DNA of 64,000 nucleotides from Lipingzhangella halophila (GCF_014203805.1 NZ_JACHJT010000002.1:248001-312000), one strand, 5' to 3'. Numbered from the stretch's first letter, positions 44,730 through 53,786 are shown. Program-made: numbers and translations. The notes: generated by a model not told the origin, from the sequence alone.

Positions 44730-45797
44730 TTACGGTAGTGCCGCGTACAGCCGCGGGATCTGCTCGGCGACCCCACTGGGGAACGCGTCGAACGGGGTGG
44801 CGTCCACCGTGCTCGCGGACCCGCTCCCGGCGCGCTTCCAGGTCCCGATGATCCGGCCGTCACTCACGACCGTGGACCGGAACATGCCGTTCTTCCCGGG
44901 GACGAGCCGCTCGGCGTGCTCGGCTGGCAGCACGGCGCCGCGGTCGCCGTAGCCGAGCACGAACTCGTCGAAGCCCGGCAGTAGGAACACGCCGCGCGCC
45001 TCGCTCCGGACGCGGTCAAGCAGGTCGGGAGTTCCCGGGTCCATGAGGTACTCGGCCCCGTCCACCGCAAGGGTGGCGAGTCGCGGGCGGGCGCCCGCGA
45101 GCGCGGTCCGCGTGTCGGCGGCGGTGATGCCGGCCCAGCGCGTGAAGTCCTTGGCGGTGGCCGGGCCGTGGCCGCCGAAGTACCGGGTGGCCAGCTCGCC
45201 GAGCGCCTCGTCGCGCTGCGGGCGGCGCGGGTGCGGGATCCACTCCTCGATGAGCACGACAAGCTGCTCGTCGCGGTCCGGATGCGCGGGACCGAAGCAC
45301 AGCGTGCCGGTCAGCCCGAGGTGGGCGAGCATGTGGTAACCGCGCTGTCCCGTGGTCGGCACGCCGCCCTCGTCCCAGGCGGCGAGCAGCTCGGCGCGCC
45401 GGAGCCGGCGGCCGCCCCGCAGCGCCTCACTGGCGATTTCCCGGGCGCGCTCCAGGATGGGCTCGTCCAGTCCCAGCTCGGCACGCCGGCGGGCGGACTG
45501 CCGAAGGATCCGCGGCGCCAGCAGGTCGAGCAGCCACGGCAGGTCCTCGGCGAGCACAAGGTGCAGGGTGCCGCGCATGGGCCACGACTTGACGACCTCG
45601 CCCGCGTCGAGCGCCGCGTGCACGGCCGCGCGGGTGCGCGGGGCGGTCCGCAGCGCCACGGAGGTGAGCAGGCCCCGGTAGTCCTGGGCCTGCAGCGCGG
45701 TCAGCCAGCGCACGGCACCGGCCGCGGAATCCTCACCCGGACCGGCCAACCGCTGCGCGGCGAGCCTGAGCAGGGCGATCTCGTGCGATGTGGTCAT
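44730..45797 (-). CDS. AlkZ/YcaQ-type winged-helix DNA glycosylase
   Basis: A 355-residue HTH_42-family protein. WLTALQAQDYRG carries the QxQ motif that in AlkZ proteins forms the catalytic site for unhooking crosslinks or alkylated bases, and VKSWPMRGTLHLV is the conserved strand. YHMLAHLGLTGTLCFGP and LLPGFDEFVLGYGDR are also typical. It probably repairs bulky or crosslinked adducts, often from self-made toxins. No biosynthetic cluster is evident nearby. Confidence 0.82.
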   Translation of the reverse strand: MTTSHEIALLRLAAQRLAGPGEDSAAGAVRWLTALQAQDYRGLLTSVALRTAPRTRAAVHAALDAGEVVKSWPMRGTLHLVLAEDLPWLLDLLAPRILRQSARRRAELGLDEPILERAREIASEALRGGRRLRRAELLAAWDEGGVPTTGQRGYHMLAHLGLTGTLCFGPAHPDRDEQLVVLIEEWIPHPRRPQRDEALGELATRYFGGHGPATAKDFTRWAGITAADTRTALAGARPRLATLAVDGAEYLMDPGTPDLLDRVRSEARGVFLLPGFDEFVLGYGDRGAVLPAEHAERLVPGKNGMFRSTVVSDGRIIGTWKRAGSGSASTVDATPFDAFPSGVAEQIPRLYAALP

Positions 45798-46035
45798 GCC
45801 TCACCACGCGCGGCCCGACGCACAGCGCCGCTCGGCCGGCACCCCTTCCGTTCCTCAAACGATCGGTACCGCCCAGCTTAGAGGTCGTCTCAACTGGCGT
45901 GATCGCTAGGTTGGGTGCCGTGATGACGATGAGTTTCGCGGATGTCGGAAGTCCACACACGTGGGTTGCGGCTATTCGGCCAGCCCTTGCCGGAAGGCTA
46001 CGTCCCTGGGGATGCGAGAGAAGGGAAAGAGCGGC

Positions 46036-46329
46036 ATGTCGGTGATCGTTGCCGGTAAGTTGTATGTGGACCCCAAGGACAGGGACCGCTTTGTCGAGGG
46101 GCACCGCCCCATCGTGGAGGCAGCCCGCAGTTGCCCTGGCTGCCTCGACTTGTCCATCTCGCCCGACCCGATCGAGCCGGGCCGCGTGAACAACTTCGAG
46201 CACTGGGAGTCGCAGGAGGCCCTCGACGCCTTCCGGGCGGCGGCACCGCGTCCCTCCGTGTCCGTCGACATCAAGGGCGACCAGGTACTCAAGCACGAGA
46301 TCTCGCATACCGGGCCGCCCTTCGACTGA
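46036..46329 (+). CDS. ABM-domain (antibiotic biosynthesis monooxygenase-like) protein
   Basis: A 97-residue ABM/dimeric ferredoxin-like fold protein (SVIVAGKLYVDPKDRDRF; EHWESQEALDAFRAA; HEISHTGPPFD). Members are cofactor-free monooxygenases or small stress proteins. It seems monocistronic and is followed by a strong terminator. Function unknown. Confidence 0.8.
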   Translation: MSVIVAGKLYVDPKDRDRFVEGHRPIVEAARSCPGCLDLSISPDPIEPGRVNNFEHWESQEALDAFRAAAPRPSVSVDIKGDQVLKHEISHTGPPFD

Positions 46330-46348
46330 CGGGTTCCGCCGGAGACAT

Positions 46349-46384
46349 CGCCCTCGCCTGTGGTGCAACCGTCTGGCGAGGGCG
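46349..46384. terminator. Terminator hairpin after the ABM gene
   Basis: CGCCCTCGCC and GGCGAGGGCG form a perfect 10-bp stem with a 16-base loop, 20 bases after the stop codon. Confidence 0.65.
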
Positions 46385-46654
46385 TTGTGGTGCTCCGAAA
46401 GGACGCTCTGGTCGCACGTGACGCGACCAAATGAGATCGGCTCTTGGGCGGCCCCGCCGACAACAGCCGTGGCCGCGCCGGGCGATGGCACTGTCCCGGG
46501 CGGGGCCTTTCTCCTACTGGGACGGAGGCGGTCCCGGAGGTGCCGCGCAGGGCTGGACGCGGTGGAGCGGCGCCGTGAACCATCGCTGAGCACGGGGGAA
46601 GCTCCTGGTTCGCTGGCGCGCGCACCCGGCCACACCATGCGGCCGGGCTCGAAA
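46385..46654. other. Intergenic segment
   Basis: 270 bases between the ABM terminator and the end of the TetR gene. No gene, repeat or RNA is recognised in it. Confidence 0.4.
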
Positions 46655-47245
46655 CTACTGTGCCAGCGCCCCGGCGAGGACAGTGTTCACAACCCTGTGG
46701 ACGGCTTCGTTCCCGGGGGCGTCGTCCTGGTCGGCGAACAGCAGGTGCGCCGCCCCGATGAGCGTTGCGGCAAGCGTGTCGACGTCAGCGTCGGCCGCGA
46801 CGCGGCCCAGGTCGCGCTCGGCGCTGAGGTAGCTGGCGATCATGGCCGTCGCTTCACTGAGGATCGGGACGCCGCCGGCCGACCTGGCCTGGCGCAGTCG
46901 GGCGCGCAGCTCGTCGCGGAAGGTGACCAGGCCGACGACCGCCACCGCGAGCGGCCCGAACACGTCGAGGAGCGCCCGGGTGAGGGTCTCGGCGACGGTG
47001 CCGGCCCCGACGGAGTCGCGCAGGTCGGCGGCCTGGGTGTCGATCCGGCTGATGCGGTCCAGGACGAGCTCCGCGAGAAAAGCGTCGAAGTCGGCGAAGT
47101 GCCGGTGCAGCACACCCTTGGCGCAGCCCGCCTCCGTGGTGACCGCCCGGCTGGTCAGCGCGTTCGGTCCGTCCCGGAGCAGGACGCGCTCGGCGGCGCC
47201 GAACAACTGCTCGCGCACGTCGCGGATGTGCACCCCGGTCGGCAC
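46655..47245 (-). CDS. TetR-family regulator next to a methyltransferase
   Basis: A 196-residue repressor from GTG 47245, which has AAGGAGG 8 bases before it; an upstream ATG at 47299 overlaps the operator. The HTH reads LTSRAVTTEAGCAKGVLHRH with FADFDAFLAEL next. It is divergent from a methyltransferase gene whose promoter contains two 16-bp dyads. It probably represses both. Confidence 0.88.
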   Translation of the reverse strand: MPTGVHIRDVREQLFGAAERVLLRDGPNALTSRAVTTEAGCAKGVLHRHFADFDAFLAELVLDRISRIDTQAADLRDSVGAGTVAETLTRALLDVFGPLAVAVVGLVTFRDELRARLRQARSAGGVPILSEATAMIASYLSAERDLGRVAADADVDTLAATLIGAAHLLFADQDDAPGNEAVHRVVNTVLAGALAQ

Positions 47246-47284
47246 CGTGCATCCCTCCTTCGCCGGCTTCGCCGGCTCTCCCGA

Positions 47285-47327
47285 TTGCAGAGTGGGCATG
47301 CGCCCACTAATGTGGGCACATGCCCAC
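47285..47327 (+). promoter_or_regulatory. Leaderless promoter with two repressor dyads
   Basis: TTGCAG (47285-47290), a 17-base spacer and TAATGT (47308-47313) form a promoter whose -10 ends 7 bases before the ATG at 47320, indicating a leaderless transcript. Dyad 1 GTGGGC-ATGC-GCCCAC (47292-47307) exactly fills the spacer. Dyad 2 GTGGGC-ACAT-GCCCAC (47312-47327) covers the start codon, one 20-bp step downstream. Confidence 0.7.
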
Positions 47328-48144
47328 TATACCTCCAGAGCAACCACACACTCCCAAGCACGAGCCCCAGCACGCCCGGCAGGCAGCGGAGTCGTTCGGC
47401 GTGGACGCCGAACGCTACGACCGCACCCGAGCCCGTTATCCGGACACCCTGGTCGAGCGGATCGTCGCCGCCAGTCCCGGCTCCGAAGTCCTCGACGTCG
47501 GTTGCGGCACCGGCATCGCGGCCCGGCAGTTCCAGGCGGCCGGCTGCACGGTACTCGGGGTCGACCCCGATGCGCGCATGGCCGACTTCGCGCGGCGCAG
47601 TGGCGTCGAGGCCGAGGTGGCGACCTTCGAAGAGTGGGCCCCGGCCGGCCGGAGCTTCGACGCGGTCATCGCCGGAACGGCCTGGCACTGGGTGGACCCG
47701 GCCGCGGGCTCGGTAAAGGCGGCACAGGTGCTGCGGCCCCGTGGCATGCTGGCGATCTTCTCGCACGTGCCCCAGCCCTCCCCCGATGCGGCGGAGGCCT
47801 TCGCCGAGGTCTACCAGCGGAGCATGCCCGACTCCCCGATCAGCCGCCAGATGAGCACCATGCGGCCCCTGGACGGCTACGAGGCGCTGTTCGCCAAGGC
47901 CGCCGACGGCATCCGGGAAACGGGCTGGTTCGGCGAGCCGGAGCAGTGGCGGTTCGAGTGGGAGCAGGTGTACACCCGGGACGAGTGGCTGGACCAGCTC
48001 CCCACATCCGGCGCCTTCACCCGGCTCCCGCCGGACACGCTGGCACGGGTGCTGGAGGGAATCGGGGCCGCCATCGACGCGCTCGGGGGCCGCTTCACGG
48101 TGCACTACACCACGGTGGCCGGCACAGCGGTGCGCACCGGCTAA
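47320..48144 (+). CDS. SAM-dependent methyltransferase under the TetR dyads
   Basis: A 274-residue class I methyltransferase. Motif I is VLDVGCGTGIAARQFQAAG, and the post-motif acidic residue is in VLGVDPDARM. GTAWHWVDPAAG is the family's motif IV region. The start codon lies inside the second operator, with no ribosome site upstream, in keeping with leaderless translation. Its stop overlaps the LURP-one gene end by 4 bases, convergent. Confidence 0.85.
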   Translation: MPTIPPEQPHTPKHEPQHARQAAESFGVDAERYDRTRARYPDTLVERIVAASPGSEVLDVGCGTGIAARQFQAAGCTVLGVDPDARMADFARRSGVEAEVATFEEWAPAGRSFDAVIAGTAWHWVDPAAGSVKAAQVLRPRGMLAIFSHVPQPSPDAAEAFAEVYQRSMPDSPISRQMSTMRPLDGYEALFAKAADGIRETGWFGEPEQWRFEWEQVYTRDEWLDQLPTSGAFTRLPPDTLARVLEGIGAAIDALGGRFTVHYTTVAGTAVRTG

Positions 48145-48647
48145 TCGTCGTCGTCCTCGTCGCCGGTCATGATGTCCACGCACACGGCGACGCTGATCAC
48201 CAGCGCGGGGTCACCACCCGCGTCCGTGCGGAAGGTGTTGACGTCCACCGCGTAGGTGTCGCGCAGCCGGAACCACTTGCGGGAGACGTGCGCGACCGGC
48301 CCCCCGTCGTCGCCGATGGTGTACTCCTTGTCGAGGAAGTCCCCGGTGACCTCCCACTCGGGACCATCGGCCAGCTCAACGACGAGCTTGTCCTTGATCG
48401 GGTTGAACATCCGCTTGCGGACGGTGGCCGCGGTGTCGCCGGCGCGCTCGATCTCCATCGTGTCGCGCAGTTTGAACAACTTCTTGCGGATGACCGCGAG
48501 CTCGTTGCCCTCGGTGTCCTTCAGTTCGAAGGTCTGGCGGAGCCGCAGCGCCTTGCCGTCGACCAGGAAAACGCGCTGGCCGTTCTCGTCCTCCACCCAG
48601 TAGTCGTCTCCGATGTCGAAAACGCGTTCCCGCACCACGAACTTCAC
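48141..48647 (-). CDS. LURP-one-related (tubby-like) protein
   Basis: A 168-residue LOR/scramblase-like beta-barrel protein with repeating strands (KFVVRERVFDIGDDYWVEDE, AVIRKKLFKLRDTMEIERA, AHVSRKWFRLRDTYAVDVN). GTG 48647 is chosen since AAGGGGG precedes it and family members start at this motif. It ends in an acidic DEDDDD tail. Bacterial members are often small cytosolic proteins of uncertain function. Confidence 0.82.
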   Translation of the reverse strand: MKFVVRERVFDIGDDYWVEDENGQRVFLVDGKALRLRQTFELKDTEGNELAVIRKKLFKLRDTMEIERAGDTAATVRKRMFNPIKDKLVVELADGPEWEVTGDFLDKEYTIGDDGGPVAHVSRKWFRLRDTYAVDVNTFRTDAGGDPALVISVAVCVDIMTGDEDDDD

Positions 48648-48799
48648 GAGCGCCCCCTTGTCGCCTCCCGCCTCACCGGCCAGCGAGGCGGCGATTGCTG
48701 CCACCCAACCGCCGTCCGCTGAGGGCGTCAAGCGAGGACCGCCGGTAGGCGCGGCCGCCTACGGCCAGGTCAGCGGAACACCGGTGGATCCGCCCACGG

Positions 48800-49258
48800 C
48801 TACGTCCCGGCCCCGGGCTCGTCCCGCATTGCGCGAACGAGTGCCGACAACCCGGTGACCAGCGCGTCTAGCTCATCGGGACGCATCTCGGCGGCCCATC
48901 TCTCGTACCGCTCGTGCAGGGCAGCGGCAAGGCGCTTGTGCAGCTCGCGCCCTTCGTCGGTGAGGACCAGATGGTAGCTGCGCCGGTCGTTGGGCACGCG
49001 TTCGCGCACCAGCAGTCCCCTGCGCGCCAGCTCGGCAGCCATCCGGCTGGCGCTGCTCTTGTCCAGGGACAGCCGCGCGGCCAGGTCCCCCTGGCCCAAC
49101 GGCCCGTTCACGTCCAGCTCGTGGATCGCGAACGCCTGGGACAGCGACGCCGTTTCCCCCGGCCCCGCCGACAGCACCTGGTCCGGTTGCAGGATTCCGG
49201 AGATGCGCACGAAGTCCATCATCAGGCCGTGCACCCGCTCGGCTGGCGCGCAGTCCAT
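48800..49258 (-). CDS. MarR-family transcriptional regulator
   Basis: A 152-residue MarR protein. The HTH is LAARLSLDKSSASRMAAELA and the wing is RRGLLVRERVPNDRRSYHLV. GGGAGGG precedes ATG 49258. It lies back to back with a methyltransferase gene, and two 15-bp near-identical boxes fill the gap. Autoregulation and methyltransferase control are likely. Confidence 0.9.
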   Translation of the reverse strand: MDCAPAERVHGLMMDFVRISGILQPDQVLSAGPGETASLSQAFAIHELDVNGPLGQGDLAARLSLDKSSASRMAAELARRGLLVRERVPNDRRSYHLVLTDEGRELHKRLAAALHERYERWAAEMRPDELDALVTGLSALVRAMRDEPGAGT

Positions 49259-49284
49259 ACCGGATCCCTCCCACGGACAAAACA

Positions 49285-49337
49285 GTTGCGCTATACAACT
49301 TTCAGACATAGGCTCGCAATAAGTTGCATTATACAAC
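49285..49337. promoter_or_regulatory. Two MarR boxes between divergent genes
   Basis: GTTGCGCTATACAAC at 49285-49299 and GTTGCATTATACAAC at 49323-49337 differ at only two bases and have GTTG...CAAC ends. They flank the two divergent start regions and are likely MarR binding sites. Confidence 0.65.
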
Positions 49338-49353
49338 TATTTGGAGGTGCGTG

Positions 49354-49962
49354 ATGCACAACGCCCACACGTCCACCCGCCACAGCGAGCCGGAAGACAT
49401 CTTCCGCGGGCGGAGCAGCCGAGTCTACGACCGCGCCACCCGGTGGCTCCTGCGCGGCCTCTACCGGCGCATCGCCGAGGACATCGCCGACTCCGCCCCG
49501 GACAGGGCCACCGTGCTCGACGTGGGCACCGGCCCCGGGCACCTGGTGACCAGCATCGCCCGCCTCCGGCCGGATCTCGACCTGATCGGCGTGGACCTCT
49601 CGCCCGACATGATCGCCCAGGCCGAGCAGAACCTCCGGCCGTACGGCACCCGGGCCACCGCGCGCACCGCAGACGCGGCTGACCTGCCGTTCGCCGACTC
49701 CTCCATCGGGCTGATCGTGTCCTCGTACAGCCTGCACCACTGGGACAACCCCGGCGCCGTCGTACCCGAACTGGGGCGGGTCCTGGCCCCGGGCGGCCGG
49801 CTCTACATCTACGACTGGCGCAACGCCCCATTCACCAAAGTCGACGAGGCCGCCCGCGAACACGGGGTGCTGACCGGCCGGCCGCACCGGCGCACACTCA
49901 TCCGCACCGGCACACCAGTGCAACCCCACGTCGTCCGGCACGTCATGACCAACCCGGAGTAA
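49354..49962 (+). CDS. SAM-dependent methyltransferase (UbiE/Coq5-like)
   Basis: A 202-residue class I methyltransferase. Motif I is VLDVGTGPGHLVTSIARL, acid in IGVDLSPDMI, and motif IV SSYSLHHWDNP. GGAGG precedes ATG 49354. It is controlled by the adjacent MarR boxes. The acceptor is unknown; toxin or quinone methylation are options. Confidence 0.85.
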   Translation: MHNAHTSTRHSEPEDIFRGRSSRVYDRATRWLLRGLYRRIAEDIADSAPDRATVLDVGTGPGHLVTSIARLRPDLDLIGVDLSPDMIAQAEQNLRPYGTRATARTADAADLPFADSSIGLIVSSYSLHHWDNPGAVVPELGRVLAPGGRLYIYDWRNAPFTKVDEAAREHGVLTGRPHRRTLIRTGTPVQPHVVRHVMTNPE

Positions 49963-50094
49963 CGTCTCCGCGCCGATCTTGCGGGTTCCGTTCCTGCCCG
50001 GCCATCCGCATCGAGCCTGACCGTGAGGACACTCTCGGCGCCGAACCTGTCCCTCCCGTCAGGCCCGATGCGCCCCAACGCCTAACAGGACGGC

Positions 50095-50871
50095 CTACGC
50101 TGACCCCGCGGCCGGCTCCCGGGCGGCGTCGATCGCGGCGGCGACCCCGTCGAGGATCAGGCCGAGACCGAAGGTGAAGTCGGGGTCGCCCGGCTCGGCC
50201 GGCTCGTTGGCCGGTGGTTCGAAGACACCGGAGGCGAAGAGCTTCGCCGCCTCGGGGAAGCGGTCGGGCTGCACGAATCGCGCCAGGGCGCGGCCGTACC
50301 CCTGCTCGACCTGCGCCTGGTCGAGTCCGGTCCCGCGCCGGCCCTCCTCCAGTTGCTGTGCCATCAGGCTGGTGTGCCGCACGTATCCCGACAGCACGGT
50401 GCAGATCCCGGTCTTCTCCCCCCAGCCGAGCCCGGTGTCGCGGAGCGTGCGCAGCCCGGCGTCGAGCCAGCCGATCGCGTTCGGCCCGCTCGGCGGCCCG
50501 GAAAGGGGCGCGTGCGCGAGCCAGGGACGCTGGTCGTGCACCGCCCGTAGCCGCAGCGCCCACTCCCGCAGCCCGGCGCGCCATCCTCCCTCGATGTTGC
50601 CGAGGTCGGGGGGCGGGCCGCTGGCGTGGTCCTCCATCAGCACGACCAGCTCGTCCTTCGAGCCCACGTGACGGTAGAGCGACATCGCGGTGAACCCCAG
50701 GGCCTTGGCGACCTTCGACAGGGTCACGCCGGCCAGTCCGTCGCGGTCGGCCAGGTCGACGGCCGCGCGCACGACCCGGTCAACGTCGAGCTCCGCGGGC
50801 CGGCCGAGCCGCTCCGGTGTCGACAGCCGCCACAACCGCCCCAGCTCAGCGGGCACGTCCTCCTCGGCCAT
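50095..50871 (-). CDS. TetR/AcrR-family regulator (TetR_C_1-like)
   Basis: A 258-residue regulator. The N-terminal LWRLSTPERLGRPAELDVDR stretch and the HTH LSKVAKALGFTAMSLYRHVG mark the TetR class with a C-terminal tetracycline-repressor-like domain. It starts at ATG 50871. It is divergent from a DUF418 membrane gene, with an AT-rich dyad between the genes. Confidence 0.9.
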   Translation of the reverse strand: MAEEDVPAELGRLWRLSTPERLGRPAELDVDRVVRAAVDLADRDGLAGVTLSKVAKALGFTAMSLYRHVGSKDELVVLMEDHASGPPPDLGNIEGGWRAGLREWALRLRAVHDQRPWLAHAPLSGPPSGPNAIGWLDAGLRTLRDTGLGWGEKTGICTVLSGYVRHTSLMAQQLEEGRRGTGLDQAQVEQGYGRALARFVQPDRFPEAAKLFASGVFEPPANEPAEPGDPDFTFGLGLILDGVAAAIDAAREPAAGSA

Positions 50872-50945
50872 GTCCAAAACCTACCCCTGCGTGATCGCCG
50901 GTGCCGCTCGGATCACTGTTGCCGACTTCGTTTATTACATATACT

Positions 50946-50961
50946 TTAGTCTATAAACTAA
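50946..50961. promoter_or_regulatory. AT-rich dyad between TetR and DUF418 genes
   Basis: TTAGT-CTATAA-ACTAA, an inverted repeat in the only AT-rich patch of the gap. Probable TetR operator overlapping the DUF418 promoter. Confidence 0.6.
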
Positions 50962-50982
50962 CTTGGCGAGAAGGAGGGAACC

Positions 50983-52263
50983 GTGACCGACGCGGCCGCC
51001 ACCCGCAACCCGCGCGCCACGCGCGGCCCCGTACAACGCAGCGAACGGGCGCTGGCGCCCGACCTGGCGCGCGGCGCCATGCTGTTACTGATCGCGCTGG
51101 CCAACAGCGCTGGCGTCTTCTTCGTCTCCGCGCCCGGCATCGAGCCGGAACCGCACGGCCTCGAACGCGGCTACAACCTGTTCATGTTCACGTTCGTGCA
51201 CGCGCGCGCACTCCCGATGTTCGCGTTCATGTTCGGCTACGGGCTGGTCCTGCTGGCCCTCCGCCAGGAGGCGGCGGGTGCCACCCCGGGCGCGGTCCGC
51301 ACCGTGCTACTGCGGCGCAACGCGTGGCTGGCCGCCTTCGGGCTGGTGCACGGAATCCTGCTCCTCTCCGGCGACATCCTCGGCGCGTACGGAATCGTGG
51401 GGATCGTGTTCACGCTCCTGCTGCTGCGCCGCGGCGACCGCTTCCACCGCCTGGTGCTGTGGATCTGGGGCGCCACGACCGCGTACATGGTGGGCCTCGC
51501 CGCCGTAGCCGTGTGGGGCATCGCGAACGGCACCGGCGAGCGCGCGACGATCCCCACGCGCGAGTTCGACGTCGGGTGGGCCTCGATGGAGGCACCCACG
51601 TACGCCGCATCCGTGGTCGCCCGGCTGGGCGAGTGGCCCGCGCACACCCTCTACGCGTCGGGGGTCATCTTCGTCGTCTGGCTGGGGGCGTGGGCCGCCC
51701 GGCGGCGCATCCTGGAGGAGCCCGCGCGCCACCGCCGGCTGCTGTGGTGCACCGCCACGGGCGGCCTCGGCATCGCCGTCGCGGGCGGTCTGCCCATGGG
51801 GTTGTTCAGCGCCGGGGTGCTGGAGGTCGACGTGTCCACAGCCGGGTGGATCAAGCTGCTCTACGAGGTCTCCGGATCGTTCGGCGGCGTCGGCTACGTG
51901 GCACTGTTCGGGCTGCTCGCCCTGGCACTGTCACGGATGCGCTCGGCTCCCGCGTCGAACCCCGTCATCGGTGCGCTTGTCGCGCTGGGCCAGCGGTCGC
52001 TGAGCGGTTACCTCTTCCAGTCGTTCGCGTGGCTGGCGCTGGTGTCCCCCTGGGCGCTCAACCTCGGGGCGCGGGCCGACAGCCCCACCTTCACCGCCGC
52101 CTGGTGCGCGGTGGGCGTCTGGCTGGCCACCGTCGCCGGGGCGGCCCTGATGCAGCGGTACGCACTCCAGGGGCCGGCCGAGGTGCTGCTGCGGCGCCTC
52201 ACCTACGGCCGCCGCCGGGCGACGACGGCACCAGCGGCCCGCCGGCAGCCGTCGGGAAGGTGA
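50983..52263 (+). CDS. DUF418-family integral membrane protein
   Basis: A 426-residue multi-pass membrane protein with about nine helices. The N-terminal APDLARGAMLLLIALANSAG, the RALPMFAFMFGYGLVLL stretch and the C-terminal GQRSLSGYLFQSFAWL are the DUF418 signature. GTG 50983 follows AAGGAGGG. These proteins resemble acyltransferase-3-like membrane proteins; activity is not established. It is probably regulated by the divergent TetR. Confidence 0.85.
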   Translation: MTDAAATRNPRATRGPVQRSERALAPDLARGAMLLLIALANSAGVFFVSAPGIEPEPHGLERGYNLFMFTFVHARALPMFAFMFGYGLVLLALRQEAAGATPGAVRTVLLRRNAWLAAFGLVHGILLLSGDILGAYGIVGIVFTLLLLRRGDRFHRLVLWIWGATTAYMVGLAAVAVWGIANGTGERATIPTREFDVGWASMEAPTYAASVVARLGEWPAHTLYASGVIFVVWLGAWAARRRILEEPARHRRLLWCTATGGLGIAVAGGLPMGLFSAGVLEVDVSTAGWIKLLYEVSGSFGGVGYVALFGLLALALSRMRSAPASNPVIGALVALGQRSLSGYLFQSFAWLALVSPWALNLGARADSPTFTAAWCAVGVWLATVAGAALMQRYALQGPAEVLLRRLTYGRRRATTAPAARRQPSGR

Positions 52264-52433
52264 GCGGACCGGCCGTCGCCCCATCGCGATTGGATGTCGC
52301 GGGTCATGACGTTGCCGACCATGGGTGCGCTGCGGCTGCGGGGCGCCTTCTCCAACGATGGTGCCGTTGGTGCTGCCGCTGGGCACCGGGGCCAGCACCG
52401 GCCGGGGGAAGGAGCGAGTGCGATACTGCTGAA

Positions 52434-53237
52434 GTGGATCTGCGAAGCGCGTGCAGAGCGGCGGGAATCGGCGCTGTCGTTTCGAGCGAGCATTCCGGGG
52501 CTGCGCCTCGTTTGCACAGGTCTTTGCCAGCTCTTTCAACGAGGCTGGTAATCAGCTTGGGCGCTCCTTTCGAAGTCCACTACGACGGGCAGACCACGCA
52601 CATGCGGACCGTGTTGGCCGGACTGATGCGGCCAGGCGTGCCGGCTCCCGTCCTCGTGCTGCATCCGCAGCAACAAAGCCTGTACGTCGACCTGTCGCCC
52701 ACCGCCATGCAACGTCTCACAGGAGCCCCACTCAGTGAACTCGATGCCGGGGGTGTGACCGCCGATTCGCTTCTGCCGTGGGTCAGCTCGCTGGGTGAGG
52801 AGCTAGCGGAACAGTCGCACGGTCGCCGGGAGACGCTGATGCGCGCTCGGCTGCTGGAATCCCTCGACAATGCGGGGCGGGTTCCCTGGCCCAGCGACTC
52901 TGTTGCGGCACTCACCCTCATCAAACGGTCCCGTGGGCAGGTTTCTGTCGAGGATGTGGCCAGGCAGGCCCATCTGAGCCCGCGGCGCTTGCGTCATGTG
53001 ATGCGGCGTGAACTGGGAGTTACTCCCAAGTTCGCGGCCCGAGCGGCCCGCTTGGCTTCTGCTGTCGACCGAGCCGCTCACGGTGCCGAATCCTGGGCGC
53101 AGGTTGCCGCGGAAACAGGGTTCCACGATCAGAGCCACCTCGTGCATGAGTTTCAAGCGATGATGCGCACAACACCGGACGCGTGGGTTGCCGAGGAAGG
53201 CCGAAACTTACAAGGCTGGCGGCGGCCAGCCGCATGA
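52434..53237 (+). CDS. AraC-family transcriptional regulator
   Basis: A 267-residue regulator with an N-terminal effector domain (residues about 25-150, SLGAPFEVHYDGQTTHMRT) and two C-terminal AraC HTH motifs (VSVEDVARQAHLSPRRLRHV; WAQVAAETGFHDQSHLVHEF). The GTG at 52434 is the best in-frame start visible but has no close ribosome site, so the start is uncertain. A VOC gene follows 10 bases after its stop, suggesting a two-gene unit. Confidence 0.82.
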   Translation: MDLRSACRAAGIGAVVSSEHSGAAPRLHRSLPALSTRLVISLGAPFEVHYDGQTTHMRTVLAGLMRPGVPAPVLVLHPQQQSLYVDLSPTAMQRLTGAPLSELDAGGVTADSLLPWVSSLGEELAEQSHGRRETLMRARLLESLDNAGRVPWPSDSVAALTLIKRSRGQVSVEDVARQAHLSPRRLRHVMRRELGVTPKFAARAARLASAVDRAAHGAESWAQVAAETGFHDQSHLVHEFQAMMRTTPDAWVAEEGRNLQGWRRPAA

Positions 53238-53247
53238 TCATCGTGCT

Positions 53248-53634
53248 ATGAACAATGAACTGAGCCCCAAACTGATCGTGACTGACCCTGACGCGGCGAT
53301 CAGCTTCTACAGCAAGGCCCTGGACGCTGCGCTGGCGCTCCGGGTAGCCGATGACAACGATGTCGTCGTGCACGCCGAACTCACGATGGGAGGGTCGATG
53401 TTCGCGTTGGCCCAGGCCGTCGATGAGTGGGGATGGCATGCCCCGGAATCCCTCAGTGGATCACCAGTGCTGCTCACCATCACAGCGTCTGATCCCGATT
53501 CCACGGCAGAGCGAATGGCCCAGAACGGGGCCAGCATCGTCATCCCGGTAGAGAACCGCCCATATGGCAAACGCCAAGGCAGAGTGCGAGACCCGCACGG
53601 ACATCTCTGGATCATCAGCGGAGATCATCGGTAA
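53248..53634 (+). CDS. VOC (glyoxalase/bleomycin-resistance) family protein
   Basis: A 128-residue VOC-fold protein (LIVTDPDAAISFYSKALDA; VENRPYGKRQGRVRDPHGHL). Metal-binding residues are partly visible in the DPHGH motif and in the VVVHAELTM strand. It overlaps nothing but follows the AraC gene closely. It may bind or isomerise a small metabolite. Confidence 0.85.
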   Translation: MNNELSPKLIVTDPDAAISFYSKALDAALALRVADDNDVVVHAELTMGGSMFALAQAVDEWGWHAPESLSGSPVLLTITASDPDSTAERMAQNGASIVIPVENRPYGKRQGRVRDPHGHLWIISGDHR

Positions 53635-53710
53635 ATCCCGGCTGGCACTCCCACCGCGGGTAGGCAGAAGGAGCGAGGACGCTACCGGGTAGCGCCCGGA
53701 CACCGCCGTT

Positions 53711-53741
53711 GGCCCCGAGGACCCTGCGAGTCCCCGGGGCC
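53711..53741. terminator. Terminator hairpin after the VOC gene
   Basis: GGCCCCGAGGAC and GTCCCCGGGGCC arms (one mismatch) around a 7-base loop, between convergent genes. Confidence 0.65.
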
Positions 53742-53786
53742 AGCGGTTGTTTACCGAGGAATCGGCCGCCGTACCGGACGGGTGCG

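Noticed and set aside
45868-46035. Small upstream gene before the ABM gene
   Set aside because: The open frame there has no ribosome site or conserved sequence and overlaps a probable promoter.
50901-52433. Open frame joined to the AraC gene
   Set aside because: It overlaps the DUF418 gene in another frame and shows only Arg/Pro/Gly-rich shadow composition.
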